64,000 nt of DNA from Agrypnia vestita (Eukaryota; Arthropoda; Insecta; Trichoptera; Phryganeidae). Numbering within the stretch: position 1 is the stretch's first letter; every line of letters begins with the position of its first letter. The notes under the pieces are model-generated. The model saw only the letters and a program-made list of their open reading frames with translations, ran no database searches and was not told where the DNA came from. The position numbers and the translations under genes were made by a program. Below, piece after piece: positions 28,101-33,853 of this stretch. The stretch is from positions 45,004-109,003 of the forward strand of contig JADDOH010023700.1 in the NCBI GenBank assembly GCA_016648135.1, read 5' to 3'.

Positions 28101-28901
28101 ATGTAATTCAGTGTTGGAGGAGGAAATTTCCATTGAAATATTTGCTGGTCTTCCGGGACAAGGATGGAACCTCTTTTTTCTGTTTTTCTAAGCTAAGATC
28201 TTAGTTTTAAGTTAGAACAATGGCTGTGCATGGTAGTGTACTACCATTTCAGCTAACTAATTTTTATATCTTCAACTTGCATTTTGATTTTGAATTTCAT
28301 TGACACAGCATTACCACGAAACCCATACACACAGAAACATTCTGTTCTCGATAAGGCATTACTTGACAAAACACCGATGACTACAGTCGCATTAGCGACA
28401 TCCACTCTCATCCACCTGGAAGTGTCGGTCAGAGATAGGCTCAGAAAACATCTCTTTTTTAAAATGAACCTTTTTTATGAATAGATATTCCATTTCAATG
28501 CCAGTTGTATAGGCTGTCTTTCAGGCACATGCAGCGAGCACATCGAAGCGTGACTTTTACATAAACATGTATTTTGGGAAAAAATATTTACCCGACAAAA
28601 ATTAGGATATATTAAAATCTACGTAAAATTATAATTATTGTGATTGGAGATATATTACGAGATACTATCTTATATGTATTTCCATGCTTCAATGTACTCA
28701 CTACTTGCTCTTGCTGTCTTCAGACCTTTTTGACTCAACGTCTTCTGTAGACGAGTACACCAATGAAACATGATTATTATTTTGTTTTTCAGTAAAAGTG
28801 TGGCTCCAAACGGTGAGGAATACTGGCAGTACACTGGAAAGTACTGGGAGACCAGACGCAATCCTGGCTTCGCCAACATTCCCGCGGAGAGGCTGTGGTG
28901 A
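4024..28901 (+). CDS. OSBPL3/6/7: Oxysterol-binding protein-related protein, ORP3/6/7 type (N-terminus outside or unseen)
   Basis: Spliced gene, 13 exons seen: 4024-4143, 8290-8463, 15363-15442, 17672-17803, 18815-18923, 21051-21220, 22171-22383, 23265-23435, 23517-23624, 25244-25388, 26596-26710, 26927-27061, 28793-28901. All junctions are GT-AG and all phases fit, giving 592 residues to the TGA. Numbering from the first full codon: a linker at 1-40, TERDRLK helix near 53-59, FFAT motif EFFDAED at 144-150, acidic Ser-rich stretch 169-204, and the ORD domain from SLWNLL (about 231) to the end. The ORD carries [12 protein letters not shown] and the family signature EQVSHHPP (split between exons 7 and 8). 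Known for the family: lipid (PI4P/sterol) transfer at membrane contacts, with FFAT binding VAP on the ER and HH contacting PI4P. The usual PH domain (first ~300 residues) is missing here, so earlier exons probably lie upstream. Introns are unusually rich in repeats. Human ORP6/ORP3 are the best matches in my memory; exact orthology is inferred. Confidence 0.93.
4232..4645 (+). pseudogene. LINE reverse-transcriptase C-terminal relic
   Basis: Reads [40 protein letters not shown], then after a frame break [20 protein letters not shown] and [20 protein letters not shown]. This order (RIYKTCVRP..TYG..ET, WGRQR, HVxRM, RPPGRPxxRW) is the C-terminal part of an insect non-LTR element. Several stops. 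It lies in ORP intron 1. Confidence 0.75.
4738..4940 (-). pseudogene. LINE C-terminal fragment, minus strand
   Basis: The minus strand reads [20 protein letters not shown] then [11 protein letters not shown]. The pattern (V/I)xWxxAExxAQDRxxWRxLVxxLxP is the usual last segment of a type of insect LINE. An ATG-led frame of 65 residues remains but it is a fragment. Confidence 0.6.
4941..5524. other. AT-rich DNA within decayed LINE region
   Basis: No exon or repeat recognised, apart from LINE-like edges. Confidence 0.3.
5525..5690 (-). pseudogene. LINE fragment (RRRSQAAEM), minus strand
   Basis: The minus strand reads [13 protein letters not shown], resembling the (K/R)[12 protein letters not shown] segment of LINE reverse transcriptases. 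A closely related stretch lies at 22436-22625. It may belong to the same LINE copy as 4738-4940, interrupted by AT-rich DNA at 4941-5524. Confidence 0.4.
5758..5904. mobile_element. 147-bp palindromic MITE
   Basis: An imperfect hairpin over nearly its full length: TACAGTAGCCGGCAAAC at the left pairs with GTTTGCCGGCAACTGTA at the right, and pairing continues inward through GAAATTC and GTGG(T/G)GGGA. No coding role; the 71-residue frame across it is a by-product. Confidence 0.65.
6041..6171 (+). pseudogene. LINE 3'-terminal coding relic
   Basis: Reads [20 protein letters not shown], stop, then [14 protein letters not shown]. This resembles the LINE ending WMxxVxKxLxxxGLxExDAQ(N/D)RxxWRxxxRxADP. 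It directly abuts the duplication at 6151. Confidence 0.5.
6151..6522. repeat. 186-bp tandem duplication spanning a mariner end
   Basis: 6151-6336 and 6337-6522 are nearly identical (one difference, c/t at 6178/6364). Each copy holds ~84 bp of LINE-derived flank plus the outer part of the mariner left end, including the TIR and the last codons of transposase. The element therefore has an extra TIR outside it. The duplication must be younger than the insertion. Confidence 0.95.
6420..7704 (-). mobile_element. mariner element, copy 1 (full length)
   Basis: Full element of 1285 bp with ~29-bp terminal inverted repeats starting TTAGGTCCTTACATATGAAA, flanked by TA at 6418-6419 and 7705-7706 (the expected target duplication). 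It carries an open transposase frame on the minus strand and lies in ORP intron 1. Its left end has been tandemly duplicated together with flanking DNA (6151-6522). Confidence 0.95.
6497..7516 (-). CDS. mariner transposase (DD34D), open frame
   Basis: 339 residues from MKNLKYRV at 7516 to TAA at 6497. An earlier in-frame ATG at 7582 would add 22 hydrophobic residues not typical of the family, so I prefer 7516. N-terminal paired-like HTH region ([11 protein letters not shown]), a GRP linker (PRGRPETK), mariner motif WVPHEL at 114-119, and catalytic Asp residues D151 (ITCDKKW), D243 (HDNARPH) and D278 ([13 protein letters not shown]); the last two are separated by 34 residues. Known role: cut-and-paste transposition at TA. 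There is no frameshift or stop. The residue after D151 is Lys where copy 2 and most relatives have Glu (CDEKW), which may weaken activity. Confidence 0.93.
   Translation of the reverse strand: MKNLKYRVIYEYEFHRGTSAAETARRINDVYGDGAAKENTVRFWFQRFRSGNFDRQNKPRGRPETKVYNEELKAIVEADPSQTTSELDAGCGVSDKTVLIHLKQIGKVKKLERWVPHELSETNQQTRVDCCVALLNRHNNEGILNRIITCDKKWILYDNRKRSSQWLNPAEPAKPCPKRKLTPKKLLVSIWWTSAGVVHYSFLKSGQTITADVYCQQLQTMMEKLAAKQPRLVNRSRPLLLHDNARPHTAQQTATKLEELQLECLRHPPYSPDLAPTDYHFFRNLNNFLQRKKFNSDGAVQTAFKDFIDSRPNGFFSKGIDELPMRWQKCIDSNGTYFN
7707..8289. other. ORP intron 1, AT-rich remainder
   Basis: Nothing recognised, except loosely similar AAGGATAAGGCG segments near 7760 and 7990. Confidence 0.3.
8290..8463 (+). 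CDS. OSBPL3/6/7: ORP gene, exon 2 (helical linker)
   Basis: Acceptor tattttcag; donor CAG|gtaatt. Codes for [19 protein letters not shown] and on to ...NSALQQNS, with a final split codon G|AG (Glu). The TERDRLK stretch is a typical helix in ORP3/6/7 proteins. The internal Met is not a start; the codon before it is made across the splice. Confidence 0.9.
8628..9141. mobile_element. Inverted pair of Penelope-like terminal fragments with hammerhead-like motif
   Basis: Two ~70-110-bp arms in opposite orientation. Each ends in TTTGTGTTTTCTGGGATA (or complement) and contains a CTGAYGA box, a short C-rich/TGCARTG-containing stem, and in the left arm GAAAC. The right arm has CTGATGA at 9064-9070, and the left arm has CTGACGA (minus) at 8704-8710 with GAAAC (minus) at 8679-8683. 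This layout resembles the hammerhead-bearing terminal repeats of Penelope-like retroelements. No reverse transcriptase or GIY-YIG frame lies between the arms. Confidence 0.45.
9142..10589. other. ORP intron 2, AT-rich
   Basis: No exon or clear transposon seen in this 1.4 kb. A GTACCTACCTACTGAGCTAT / ATGTAGGTACTA hairpin lies near 9552-9590. Confidence 0.3.
10590..10810. mobile_element. 221-bp MITE with ~75-bp TIRs (CCGAGGGTAGAAAGCC)
   Basis: Left arm CCGAGGGTAGAAAGCCAAAA is matched by TTTTGGCTTTCTACCCTCGA at the right, and pairing continues inward through GTTAGT, TTTCGAACTTTA, GAGAGCAAAA and TTCTGTCA. Flanks are TATA-like on both sides. Confidence 0.85.
11184..11434 (-). mobile_element. Short Helitron-like element with GACA/GACG microsatellite
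   Basis: On the minus strand: A|TCTCAATTAC..., a CTGTCTGTC-type array (11347-11411), and the 3' end TTGACGGGTTACAGCTAG|T. A 5' TC, a 3' CTAG and insertion between A and T are Helitron traits. The same layout, plus strand, is at 54881-55655. Confidence 0.55.
11506..12022 (+). mobile_element. pogo-like MITE, copy 1
   Basis: Starts CAGTAGAATCTCGTTAATTG and ends CGGGGTTTTACTG, flanked by TA on each side. Interior repeats TTCGAATTAT / AATTCGAAATTC motifs. TIR style and TA target are those of the pogo/Tigger branch. No transposase frame. Relatives: 25518, 30394, 32017, 57410. Confidence 0.8.
12282..12420. mobile_element. Short palindromic MITE (CTAGTAGCAAAAACT family)
   Basis: AACTAGTAGCGAAAACTTCG on the left mirrors AAGTTTTTGATACTAGCT on the right. 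The best copy is at 43529-44014; single ends lie at 16672, 50150 and 62325. Confidence 0.65.
12421..13299. other. ORP intron 2, AT-rich
   Basis: No exon seen. (TATT)-rich low-complexity DNA at 13020-13085; 13222-13299 is an outer extension of the element that follows. Confidence 0.3.
13300..13945. mobile_element. Inverted-repeat element, copy A (AGTCCCACAGAGAC ends) with internal duplication
   Basis: Left arm AAAGTCCCACAGAGACAAAG, GAGCTGGCTTAAGTGATCA and CTACACAATGCAA is mirrored at 13795-13940 (GTTGTGTAGAGTGATCACTT, AAGCCAGCT, TCTCTGTGAGACTT). The centre holds two direct copies of a ~85-bp block (AAAAGACTACAGATGTCTCT... at 13607 and 13726). Partial copies: 21290-21640 and 44292-44560. Confidence 0.75.
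14112..14235 (-). mobile_element. tRNA-derived SINE, copy 1 (partial head)
   Basis: Shares ATAGAGATG, ACACGGAATACGTGTCACAT and CAATATTCTTACTATTTTCA with the copies at 53847 and 56705. Its tRNA-like head (minus) is degraded after AGTCCAGACCAGCAAG-type sequence. Confidence 0.7.
14300..14400 (+). pseudogene. LINE 3'-end fragment with 27-bp repeat downstream
   Basis: [12 protein letters not shown] and SLSAS resemble the CMKVDKARV...SAYPSGK tail of the LINE at 1060 and 59505. Just downstream, GTTTTATGACGAGCGCC is present twice in tandem (14429-14472). Confidence 0.45.
14480..15362. other. End of ORP intron 2
   Basis: No exon recognised. Open frames at 14642-14947 lack any family resemblance. Confidence 0.3.
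15363..15442 (+). CDS. OSBPL3/6/7: ORP gene, exon 3
   Basis: Acceptor gatcttgcag, donor ATT|gtgagt. Codes (E)[20 protein letters not shown]...ASEI. It continues the helix that began in exon 2 (NS-E-LRGRL), and is GC-rich compared with the flanking intron. Confidence 0.9.
15443..15956. other. ORP intron 3, first part
   Basis: AT-rich, nothing recognised. Confidence 0.3.
15957..16220. mobile_element. Inverted-repeat element (CCTTTAGAGGTAAAATTCAC)
   Basis: CGTTCCTTTAGAGGTAAAAT at 15966 is mirrored by ATTTTACCTCTAAAGGGACG near 16188-16208. The interior has GGTAAAAATC repeats. About 260 bp and MITE-like. Confidence 0.6.
16278..16326. repeat. Near-perfect 49-bp palindrome
   Basis: AAATATCAAAATATTAGGCA, a short loop, then TACCTAATATTTTGATATTT. 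Can form a hairpin of about 22 bp. Confidence 0.8.
16672..17180. mobile_element. Composite transposon relics
   Basis: Starts with the CTCATAGCTAGTAGCAAAAA end of the 43529 family, then AAAATGTTCATGCAACCGTG (also near 50175). 17095-17180 (ATCGATTTTTAACCC, GCTGAAACTTTGCAAGAAGA) looks like Helitron/SINE interior sequence. No intact unit. Confidence 0.45.
17672..17803 (+). CDS. OSBPL3/6/7: ORP gene, exon 4 with FFAT motif
   Basis: Phase 0 at both ends. Codes [18 protein letters not shown] followed by [27 protein letters not shown] is a FFAT motif (consensus EFFDAxE), which in ORPs binds VAP proteins on the ER. The seventh position is Asp rather than Glu; upstream Ser residues and downstream acidic residues fit the usual context. 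Confidence 0.93.
17885..18045 (+). pseudogene. LINE C-terminal relic (GLKLYNDL)
   Basis: Reads [18 protein letters not shown], stop, [12 protein letters not shown]. (G)xKLYNxLPxxI...FKxxL is the common ending of CR1/Jockey-type reverse transcriptases. Confidence 0.45.
18250..18605 (+). mobile_element. Possible LTR-retrotransposon end
   Basis: A GC-richer island followed by an AATAAATCATCAAATATTCT stretch and GTCGCACAACGGTGGTGACC. TGGTGACCC after a putative LTR end resembles the tRNA-Trp-type primer site used by some insect Ty3/gypsy elements. I could not find a second LTR or gag/pol, so this is tentative. Confidence 0.25.
18815..18923 (+). CDS. OSBPL3/6/7: ORP gene, exon 5 (acidic, Ser-rich linker)
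   Basis: Acceptor attctag followed by five G; donor T|gtaagt. Codes [20 protein letters not shown] then [16 protein letters not shown]. Low-complexity acidic/Ser linker between FFAT and ORD, probably phosphorylatable (inference). The final T joins TA of the next exon (Leu). Confidence 0.85.
18987..19405. mobile_element. hAT-type MITE with 8-bp target duplication
   Basis: Ends CAATGTTTCTTAATCTGTGG and (reverse) CAACGTTTCGTAACCTTTTT; the left end continues GGTCCACAGACC. Flanking octamers CTTTAATG and CTTAAATG agree at 7 of 8 bases. TIR form and 8-bp duplication are hAT hallmarks. It lies in ORP intron 5. Confidence 0.75.
19406..19769. other. ORP intron 5, AT-rich
   Basis: Nothing recognised. 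Confidence 0.3.
19770..20560. mobile_element. Inverted-repeat element (CGGTGGTGTAAC)
   Basis: CGGTGGTGTAAC near 19866-19877 is mirrored by GTTACACCACCG near 20449-20460. Outside these, GACAGGTGAAGTATTAACTC mirrors GAGTTTAATACTTCATCAATC, and TCTGAATCTCTTATTG mirrors AGAGATTCTGATA. The interior (20055-20330) is GC-richer but has no recognisable protein. A related end lies at 24930-24960. Confidence 0.5.
20974..21050 (+). repeat. 28-bp tandem repeat forming the exon-6 splice acceptor
   Basis: Units at about 20974 and 21001 read (A)TAGATGAGTGATTACTTGTC with CCA. The third, diverged unit ATAGATGAGTGGTTATTTAC ends in AG|exon 6. The acceptor thus arose in, or was copied into, the repeat. Confidence 0.85.
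21051..21220 (+). CDS. OSBPL3/6/7: ORP gene, exon 6 (start of ORD)
   Basis: Acceptor ttatttacag, donor CAG|gtaaaa. Codes [11 protein letters not shown], then [20 protein letters not shown] and [11 protein letters not shown], the opening of the ligand-binding domain. IGKDLS and NEPLN are hallmark ORP3/6/7 stretches. The acceptor is formed by the last, divergent unit of a 28-bp tandem repeat. Confidence 0.95.
21290..21640. mobile_element. Inverted-repeat element family of 13300, copy B (one arm)
   Basis: Shares GACTGTAGATGCCTCTAGCA, CATTCGAATTTATGAAAG, GTGAACGTTGCATTGTATAA, AGCCAGCTCATATAGGT and CTGTGAGACTTATA with copy A, including its outer extension (CCCTCTGTGGACAAAATCCA). Confidence 0.7.
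21705..21865. repeat. Direct repeat, ~75 bp
   Basis: CATATAACTTGCCAGTATTTGACACA..GACAAGGCTGT (21708) and CATATAACCTTCCAATATTT... (21828) flank two copies of AAAAATACTTTTAATTAAAA. Confidence 0.7.
22171..22383 (+). CDS. OSBPL3/6/7: ORP gene, exon 7 (ORD core)
   Basis: Seventy-one codons, phase 0 both ends. Codes [20 protein letters not shown] through [13 protein letters not shown] and [20 protein letters not shown] to AEQ. The [12 protein letters not shown] strand is strongly conserved in all ORPs. The last residues EQ begin the EQVSHHPP signature. Confidence 0.97.
22436..22625 (-). pseudogene. LINE fragment ([15 protein letters not shown]), minus strand
   Basis: The minus strand reads [20 protein letters not shown], typical of the segment after the YGxExW motif in LINE reverse transcriptases. 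Similar to 5525-5690. It lies in ORP intron 7. Confidence 0.5.
22870..23270 (+). repeat. Minisatellite built from the exon-8 splice acceptor
   Basis: About eight units containing TTTGTTGTCCAGGTGTCCCA (variants) spaced mostly 30-45 bp, interrupted at 23060-23180 by T/A-rich DNA with a (TAAA)n array at 23136-23175. The last unit, AATTTGTTGTCCAG|GTATCC, is the real intron-7 acceptor and first codons (Val-Ser) of exon 8. Most units keep CAG|GT and could act as decoy acceptors. A 182-residue repetitive minus-strand frame over this array is a by-product. Confidence 0.9.
23265..23435 (+). CDS. OSBPL3/6/7: ORP gene, exon 8 (SHHPP signature)
   Basis: Acceptor ttgttgtccag, donor AAG|gtttac. Codes [20 protein letters not shown] to [13 protein letters not shown] sequence ending WNK. 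The two His of SHHPP contact the PI4P phosphate in known ORD structures. The splice acceptor and first bases are the last unit of a minisatellite that fills the preceding 400 bp. Confidence 0.97.
23517..23624 (+). CDS. OSBPL3/6/7: ORP gene, exon 9
   Basis: Only 81 bp after exon 8. Codes [20 protein letters not shown] then [16 protein letters not shown], matching the (T)xCxHNxxxGQRW stretch of the ORD. Phase 0 both ends. Confidence 0.96.
23625..24929. other. ORP intron 9, AT-rich
   Basis: No exon seen. Many ACATGTT-type motifs near 24150-24450; no clear element. Confidence 0.3.
24974..25023. mobile_element. 50-bp minimal pogo-like palindrome
   Basis: ACAGTAGAACCGATTCAAAC ... TTGAGGTTCTACTGTA: two abutting pogo-style ends with almost no interior, probably an extreme deletion derivative. 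Confidence 0.6.
25244..25388 (+). CDS. OSBPL3/6/7: ORP gene, exon 10
   Basis: Codes [20 protein letters not shown] then [20 protein letters not shown] and CIWRP, with split codon G|GT. The YWS...HE(I/V)xG...LFGxW pattern is characteristic of ORDs. Confidence 0.96.
25518..26180 (+). mobile_element. pogo-like MITE, copy 2 (3' end lost)
   Basis: Starts CAGTAGAATCTCGTTAATTC after TA. Interior GGATTAGCGCAAACTCTGCA and CAGCCAACTGAAGAAAGCAT matches 57727-57785. No mirror end found, so it is truncated. It lies in ORP intron 10. Confidence 0.75.
26181..26595. other. ORP intron 10 remainder
   Basis: Nothing recognised. Confidence 0.3.
26596..26710 (+). CDS. OSBPL3/6/7: ORP gene, exon 11
   Basis: Codes (G)[20 protein letters not shown] then [17 protein letters not shown], split codon AG|A. 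FTxFAxELNE and LPxTDTRxRPDQ are strongly conserved in ORPs. Confidence 0.96.
26927..27061 (+). CDS. OSBPL3/6/7: ORP gene, exon 12
   Basis: Codes (R)[20 protein letters not shown] then [20 protein letters not shown] and PKWF. RPDQRxLEEG followed by a charged C-terminal helix (QRERRR) is typical. Split codon AG|T at the 3' end. Confidence 0.96.
27100..28045 (+). mobile_element. Helitron-like element with pyrimidine-rich tandem units
   Basis: Degenerate units of CAAATTTT..TTTAGGACC..GGAAA..CCTCCCC(CTTCC)..ATAT repeat through 27120-27560, like the array at 54960-55600. The 3' end CCCGAGCAAAGCCGGATACG then GACTGCTGG|T shows a hairpin followed by a CTRR-type end. The 5' end is not defined. It lies in ORP intron 12. 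Confidence 0.5.
28528..28690. mobile_element. Half copy of the GTGCAGTGAGAAC MITE family
   Basis: CACATGCAGCGAGCACATCG then TGACTTTTACATAAACATGT and an interior (ATTGTGATTGGAGATATATT) shared with 3323-3528 and 62175-62290. Confidence 0.55.
28793..28901 (+). CDS. OSBPL3/6/7: ORP gene, last coding exon
   Basis: Codes (S)[20 protein letters not shown] then [15 protein letters not shown] and TGA at 28899-28901. Ending at a Leu-Trp is typical of the family (PxLW-like end). An ATTAAA at 28978-28983 could be a polyadenylation signal; this is weak. Confidence 0.95.
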
Positions 28902-29089
28902 CCACTTCCTTTCCTTAAAGGTAAACCTTCCCGCAATGTGCACAGATGGCACTAACACTCTGTTGTCTCGCTAATTAATTAAATAATCCAAAACGTGCAT
29001 GATTGTGATTGTTTTGGATTGAAAACCAGTTTACAGTTAGGTTTTCTGTCTGTCAATTGATCAAGATCGTCTTGTATGCTTGCATAATA

Positions 29090-29692
29090 CAGTAGACTTC
29101 CGATTACCTGGGGTGGCATTAACTGGGTTGCGGATTAACAGGGGCAATGAAAGATTCTGTTTTTTTTTAAACATTACAAAATTGTTTATAAAATAAAAAT
29201 ATTTTTTCTTCCAGCCAAATAATATTACGTAAATAAAATACGCTACTCCCGAATTATGAATTTTCAGGAATATGTAGTGTATTTATTTGGGAGCGCTTCG
29301 CCAGTCTAATTGTTAGTATAAATATGCACCTGAGTGGTGCTTTTTGGACTTATTTAATTATTTATTCTCTTTTTTTATACGCTCAATATTGAATTTTAGT
29401 GCCTTATATCTGTGTGTTATTATGGCATTTTTTTTTTTCTCCATTTTGATAATTTAGTGTCGTGTTTGTTGTGTCAATCTTTGCTTTCGTTTTTTTAAAT
29501 AAAAAGGTACAACAATTTTCAGCATTTGTAATTATTTTACTTTTTGATTCTCTTATTTTATATGTTCAATATTGTAATTTTTGTGTTTTTTCCAAAATTG
29601 GAGACGTGTTTTGTAATTATAGCCTGATTTTTTTTGCCGAGATTATCCGGGTCATTTTTTTCCTACTGCCCCAGATAAATGTGAGTCTACTG
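29090..29692. mobile_element. pogo/Tigger-like MITE, second family
   Basis: Left CAGTAGACTTCCGATTACCT with GGGGTGGCA; right end is the complement (GCCCCAGATAAATGTGAGTC with TACTG). TA on both sides (29088-29089, 29693-29694). 603 bp, with no transposase. Confidence 0.8.
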
Positions 29693-30393
29693 TATAACAT
29701 TTAGCTTCCACAACAGACAACTCTTAACTAATTGGAATATTGGATTGATTCTTAAATGATTCTTAAGTTTCTTAACATACTTAAATTGTTCATCTGTTAC
29801 AATTAAGAATAGCTGTTATTTCTTCTGAAAAAACAGTTTTCTTTGTAGAATCTGCTTACTTCACCTAAGCTAGTATTTGGGTATTTATCACGAAATAGTA
29901 TTTGTTTCGTAAGCATTATTAAACAAAAGCATTAAATTTAAACCCAAAACTGGTTGATTTAAAAGTACATCTTCACTATAGAGTGTTGTGGGAATTTAAG
30001 TATATTTTGTCATTATTTTAACTCCATTTTGTAGTTATACTGGTAGTTTTATATCTGTTCAGGTCACTGCAAAGTGAATTGAATGGGATACTTCATACAT
30101 TCACTGGATTGAAAAATAGGCGGCCGGTTTATTTCGATCCAGTGCTGGATACTGCATGCTGGACTGGAGTGAAACATGTTTACATTGATACAGTGCTGAT
30201 CCAGCGCTGGAATCCAGTGATGCTGGCGCCAGCTATTGTATCAATGTAAAGCAGCCTTTATACATGTGATAAAAAACTAAATGGAAAATTTAAAATTTTG
30301 ACAAAAACAGCACTTATGAATCAATCCAATGAATAAAATAAAACAAGCTTATTATTTTGAATCTCTTAATTAATTTGCGTAATTTTATATACA
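29693..30393. other. Intergenic DNA downstream of ORP
   Basis: AT-rich. 30100-30250 holds a short inverted arrangement (GGATCCAGTGCTGGATAC-like, GATCCAGCGCTGGAATCCAG, TTTACATTGATACA / TGTATCAATGTAAA) that could be a MITE end; nothing firmer. Confidence 0.3.
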
Positions 30394-31065
30394 CAGTAAA
30401 ACCCCGATCATTCGAAATTTTTTAATAAAACAGTCCCAAAATTTCATATTAGATTAACCCCGATAATTCGAAAACCATAAAAAATTCGTAATTCAAAATA
30501 ATTTTAGCCCCTTGCACCATAAATAAATACATTTTAGATAACATAATACAATTTTTTTTTAATTTGACAAAATTGAAAAAATATTTCAATTTTTTTGCAA
30601 GTGTACTTCGCAAGTGTACTTTGGGGTAGGTTGACACTTAAGTAAAACCTACTTTAATAATAAAAATGTTACGATTTGTATCATCATAACAAATATTGCA
30701 TTTTCGAAATGATTTTCAGAAAATTGTTTACTTTTTTCATGGGTTTTATGATTTTTTGTGAATTTCGCAATTGCATTGTGAATTATTTTTGTATGTGTAC
30801 TTCGTATAAGTGTACTTGGCAAGTGTACTTTGGGGTAGGTTGGTACTTAAGTAAAACCTACTTTAATAATAGAAATGTCACGATTTGTATCATCATAACA
30901 AATATTGCATATTCATAATGATTTTCATGGGTTTTATGATTTTTAGTGAATTTCGCAATTGCATCGTGAATTATCTTTGTACTTTGAATTTCGAATTAAC
31001 GGGGTTCCGCATAATTCGAAATGTTTTTTTGGTCCCTTTAATTTCGAATTAACGAGGTTCTACTG
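30394..31065 (-). mobile_element. pogo-like MITE, copy 3, with internal tandem duplication
   Basis: Starts CAGTAAAACCCCGATCATTC and ends AACGAGGTTCTACTG, i.e. reversed relative to copy 1. A ~200-bp interior block (AAGTGTACTTTGGGGTAGGT ... GCAATTGCATYGTGAATTAT) occurs twice in tandem (about 30598-30790 and 30808-30976). Confidence 0.8.
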
Positions 31066-32016
31066 TATGCACTTGTTTTATTATTGGCTTAAAATATTGA
31101 TATCTGATGATGACGAGTCAAATCAAAGATATCAAAATATCAAAGATATTAGAGTCTACATGGTCACAGAGTTTTTATCTATTGATAGTGAAAAATAATA
31201 TAATTCAGGAAAATAAGCAATTGGCTTAAATTTGATCTAGAAAATAATGATATTGGAAAATTTATGTAACGCCAAATCCTTCAAAGTCGCTTACAGACAA
31301 TCTTTATTTAATGCATGTTCTCTATTAGATAGAACAATAGCTGTACTTTTCCATTTACGACGCAGGCGTCTGACAATGTAATATTGTTTACAGTAATTAT
31401 TTTCTTGATAGACAATGGTTAAGCATAGTTATGTTGACAATGTTATTAGAGTCCTAGAAAACTGTCTGTTCATCTGTTTGTATTTTTTATGTAGTTCCCA
31501 CACAGGAGACACTGATTTAGGCAGGCGTAATTCATCTGCCAGGCAGATGCTGTGTGGAAGAGTTATGAAGGAAAAGGGACTTAGCCTGTGTCTTGAAGAG
31601 ACCCAGGTTAAAAGACGGAGGAACCACGTGTCTGTACGTACGTACCAGTTTATCTCAGATACCACCGTCGACTGATTTTGATGCTTGGCATTTAAGCTGG
31701 ACATACATAGCACAAACTCTTCTAGATTGGTTGCAATTGGATGGTAGAAGTACACAGTGTAATTCACATGTAGTGGAGTATGTGAACTTAAGGAAAATTG
31801 TACAATAAATATATTACAAGTAATAATAAATAAAGAATAGATATTTTTTTAATGCGAACGACACTCAGTTACAACAACATTGGTAGCCGGATGTTATACA
31901 TTTGGAAAGACAGTTTTTTCTTTGAATGTTTTCTGCTAATGGAGAACTTGCATGGAATATGTATTAATATTTTTTAACCATTTTTCACAAAATTTTACAT
32001 GTACTATTTAACATTA
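31066..32016. other. Intergenic DNA
   Basis: 31490-31800 is less AT-rich with overlapping short frames on both strands (for example AGDTDLGRR-like reading), but I recognise no family. Confidence 0.3.
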
Positions 32017-32791
32017 CAGTAGAACTTCGTTAATTCTAAAATCAAGGTTACCAAAAAAAATATTTCAAATTAAGCGGAACCCCGTTAATTTATTGTGCTA
32101 ATACAAAGATCGCAATATTTTTATTGACGTATTATAGTTCTCACTTGCGAAAAAAATCAAAATAATTTTTTCAATTTAGTCAAATTTCAAATAGGCATGA
32201 TGAGAGATTTTTAAATAACCTTCTACAATGTAGGTGCGTATCTACTACTACCGAAAATAACATTATTTTAGTAATAAACTAAATTTTTATTTTAGTAATA
32301 AACTAAATTTTTATGCAAATAATTGCATTTTTATTTACCCATTTTTAATTTCGCGCGAAAATGCCCGTAGGGTGTCTACGTGATATCAAGCCTAAGTAAA
32401 CACTGCATTGTGTCTATGATAACAGTTCGAGAGACAAGGTGATGGTTACATAGGTGTGACATCATTCGCTCTGGTCGGTGTTTCAGTTAAAATGTCCGAT
32501 TGCAGAATTTATGTGTATTAAAATGTGTATATTAAAACTGGATAATTTTTTAGAATCCTTTCAAAATATTTTCTTCTCTAAAATCACTTATTCTTTAATT
32601 CGTTAATACTGTCATCATACCTATGTGAACTAAAATATATTGATTTATGGGGCTCAAAATTATTTGGTGTTACTAATTACCAGTGTTTTCGAATTACGGG
32701 GTTAATATACTATGAAATTAACATATTGCGACTTGTGGGTTTGAAAAAATTCAAATTATGTATCAGAGTTCGAATTAATGGGATTTTACTG
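32017..32791 (+). mobile_element. pogo-like MITE, copy 4, with inserted DNA
   Basis: Starts CAGTAGAACTTCGTTAATTC and ends GGGATTTTACTG; TA on both sides. 32190-32590 (GCCCGTAGGGTGTCTACGTG ...) is foreign to the other copies, so a second element probably sits inside. Confidence 0.75.
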
Positions 32792-32793
32792 TA

Positions 32794-33853
32794 TTTTTAA
32801 ACTACTTTTCACTAAATTTTATACCATTTTATATATATATTATATTATTTTGATAAGTCTTACGACGGCGACTGGCTTCCCTTTGTCTCATTGTGGATCT
32901 GCATAATTTTAAGCGAAGTTTTATGACATTTTTAGCTATTACAAATATAACAGGCTTCGCTTATACCTATGAACCAAGAAATATGGTCTCATTTATTCAA
33001 AGTGTCATGATATCTGCTGCTATGTTAAGAAAACCAATATGTATGGCTTAGTTAACTTGACACTGTTATCTGTGGCCTAGCTATAAAATACTTGATATTA
33101 AAATGGTGATTTAATAATTTTGTAAATAACCTCCCTGGATTTATTATTAAACGGTGACTGGTTTCAGTTTTTCGTAAAATAAAACTTTTACGGTATAATT
33201 TTGATTATCTGGGGTTGTTTTAATGGGAGTATATTTTTTTTCCCAGCTGTCTGTATGAAGAAAATTAAACTAGCATAATAGAAAATATGTACGTCAAAAT
33301 GTTGAAAATCCAAATCAATGACTTTTTAAAATTACTGTTTGGGCGCATTTCAGTACATTTTTACTTTTGACGCAAGCGGATAGGTACGTCAAATTAAATT
33401 GTAAATTTTTCATTATTATGTGCTTGCTAGCCTTAATTTTGTATTCTTGTGCGCCAGTTAGTAGAAATATATTTAATGTAGTCATTGTTTTGATTCTTTG
33501 AACAAATAAGGCTGAAGACCTACCTACTCACAATCCTATTTTTTTCATATTAAGATTTTTTCATTTTTATTTTTTCAAACTTAGATTTATTATTTTACCC
33601 AATTCTGTCTACATTAACCTACCATTACTTACCAAGTTATTTTCGTTTTTTTATTATTAAAATATCTAACCATGAATTTATTTCTCCAAATTCATGATTC
33701 GACTTTCATAAATATGTAACGTAAAGTGAATCTATCACCATTATTAATTTATATTGTCAATGATTGCATATGACGCAGTGATAAAATATTGTATATCTGA
33801 AGCTTTAGTATTTTGCTAAAAGAATGCCATATTCAAGTCAATATTTGGAATAA
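32794..33853. other. Intergenic AT-rich DNA
   Basis: No gene or clear element. Confidence 0.3.

Noticed and set aside
31415..31808. Overlapping frames of 71-112 residues on both strands
   Set aside because: No recognisable domain, no splice pattern; composition alone is not enough to call a gene.
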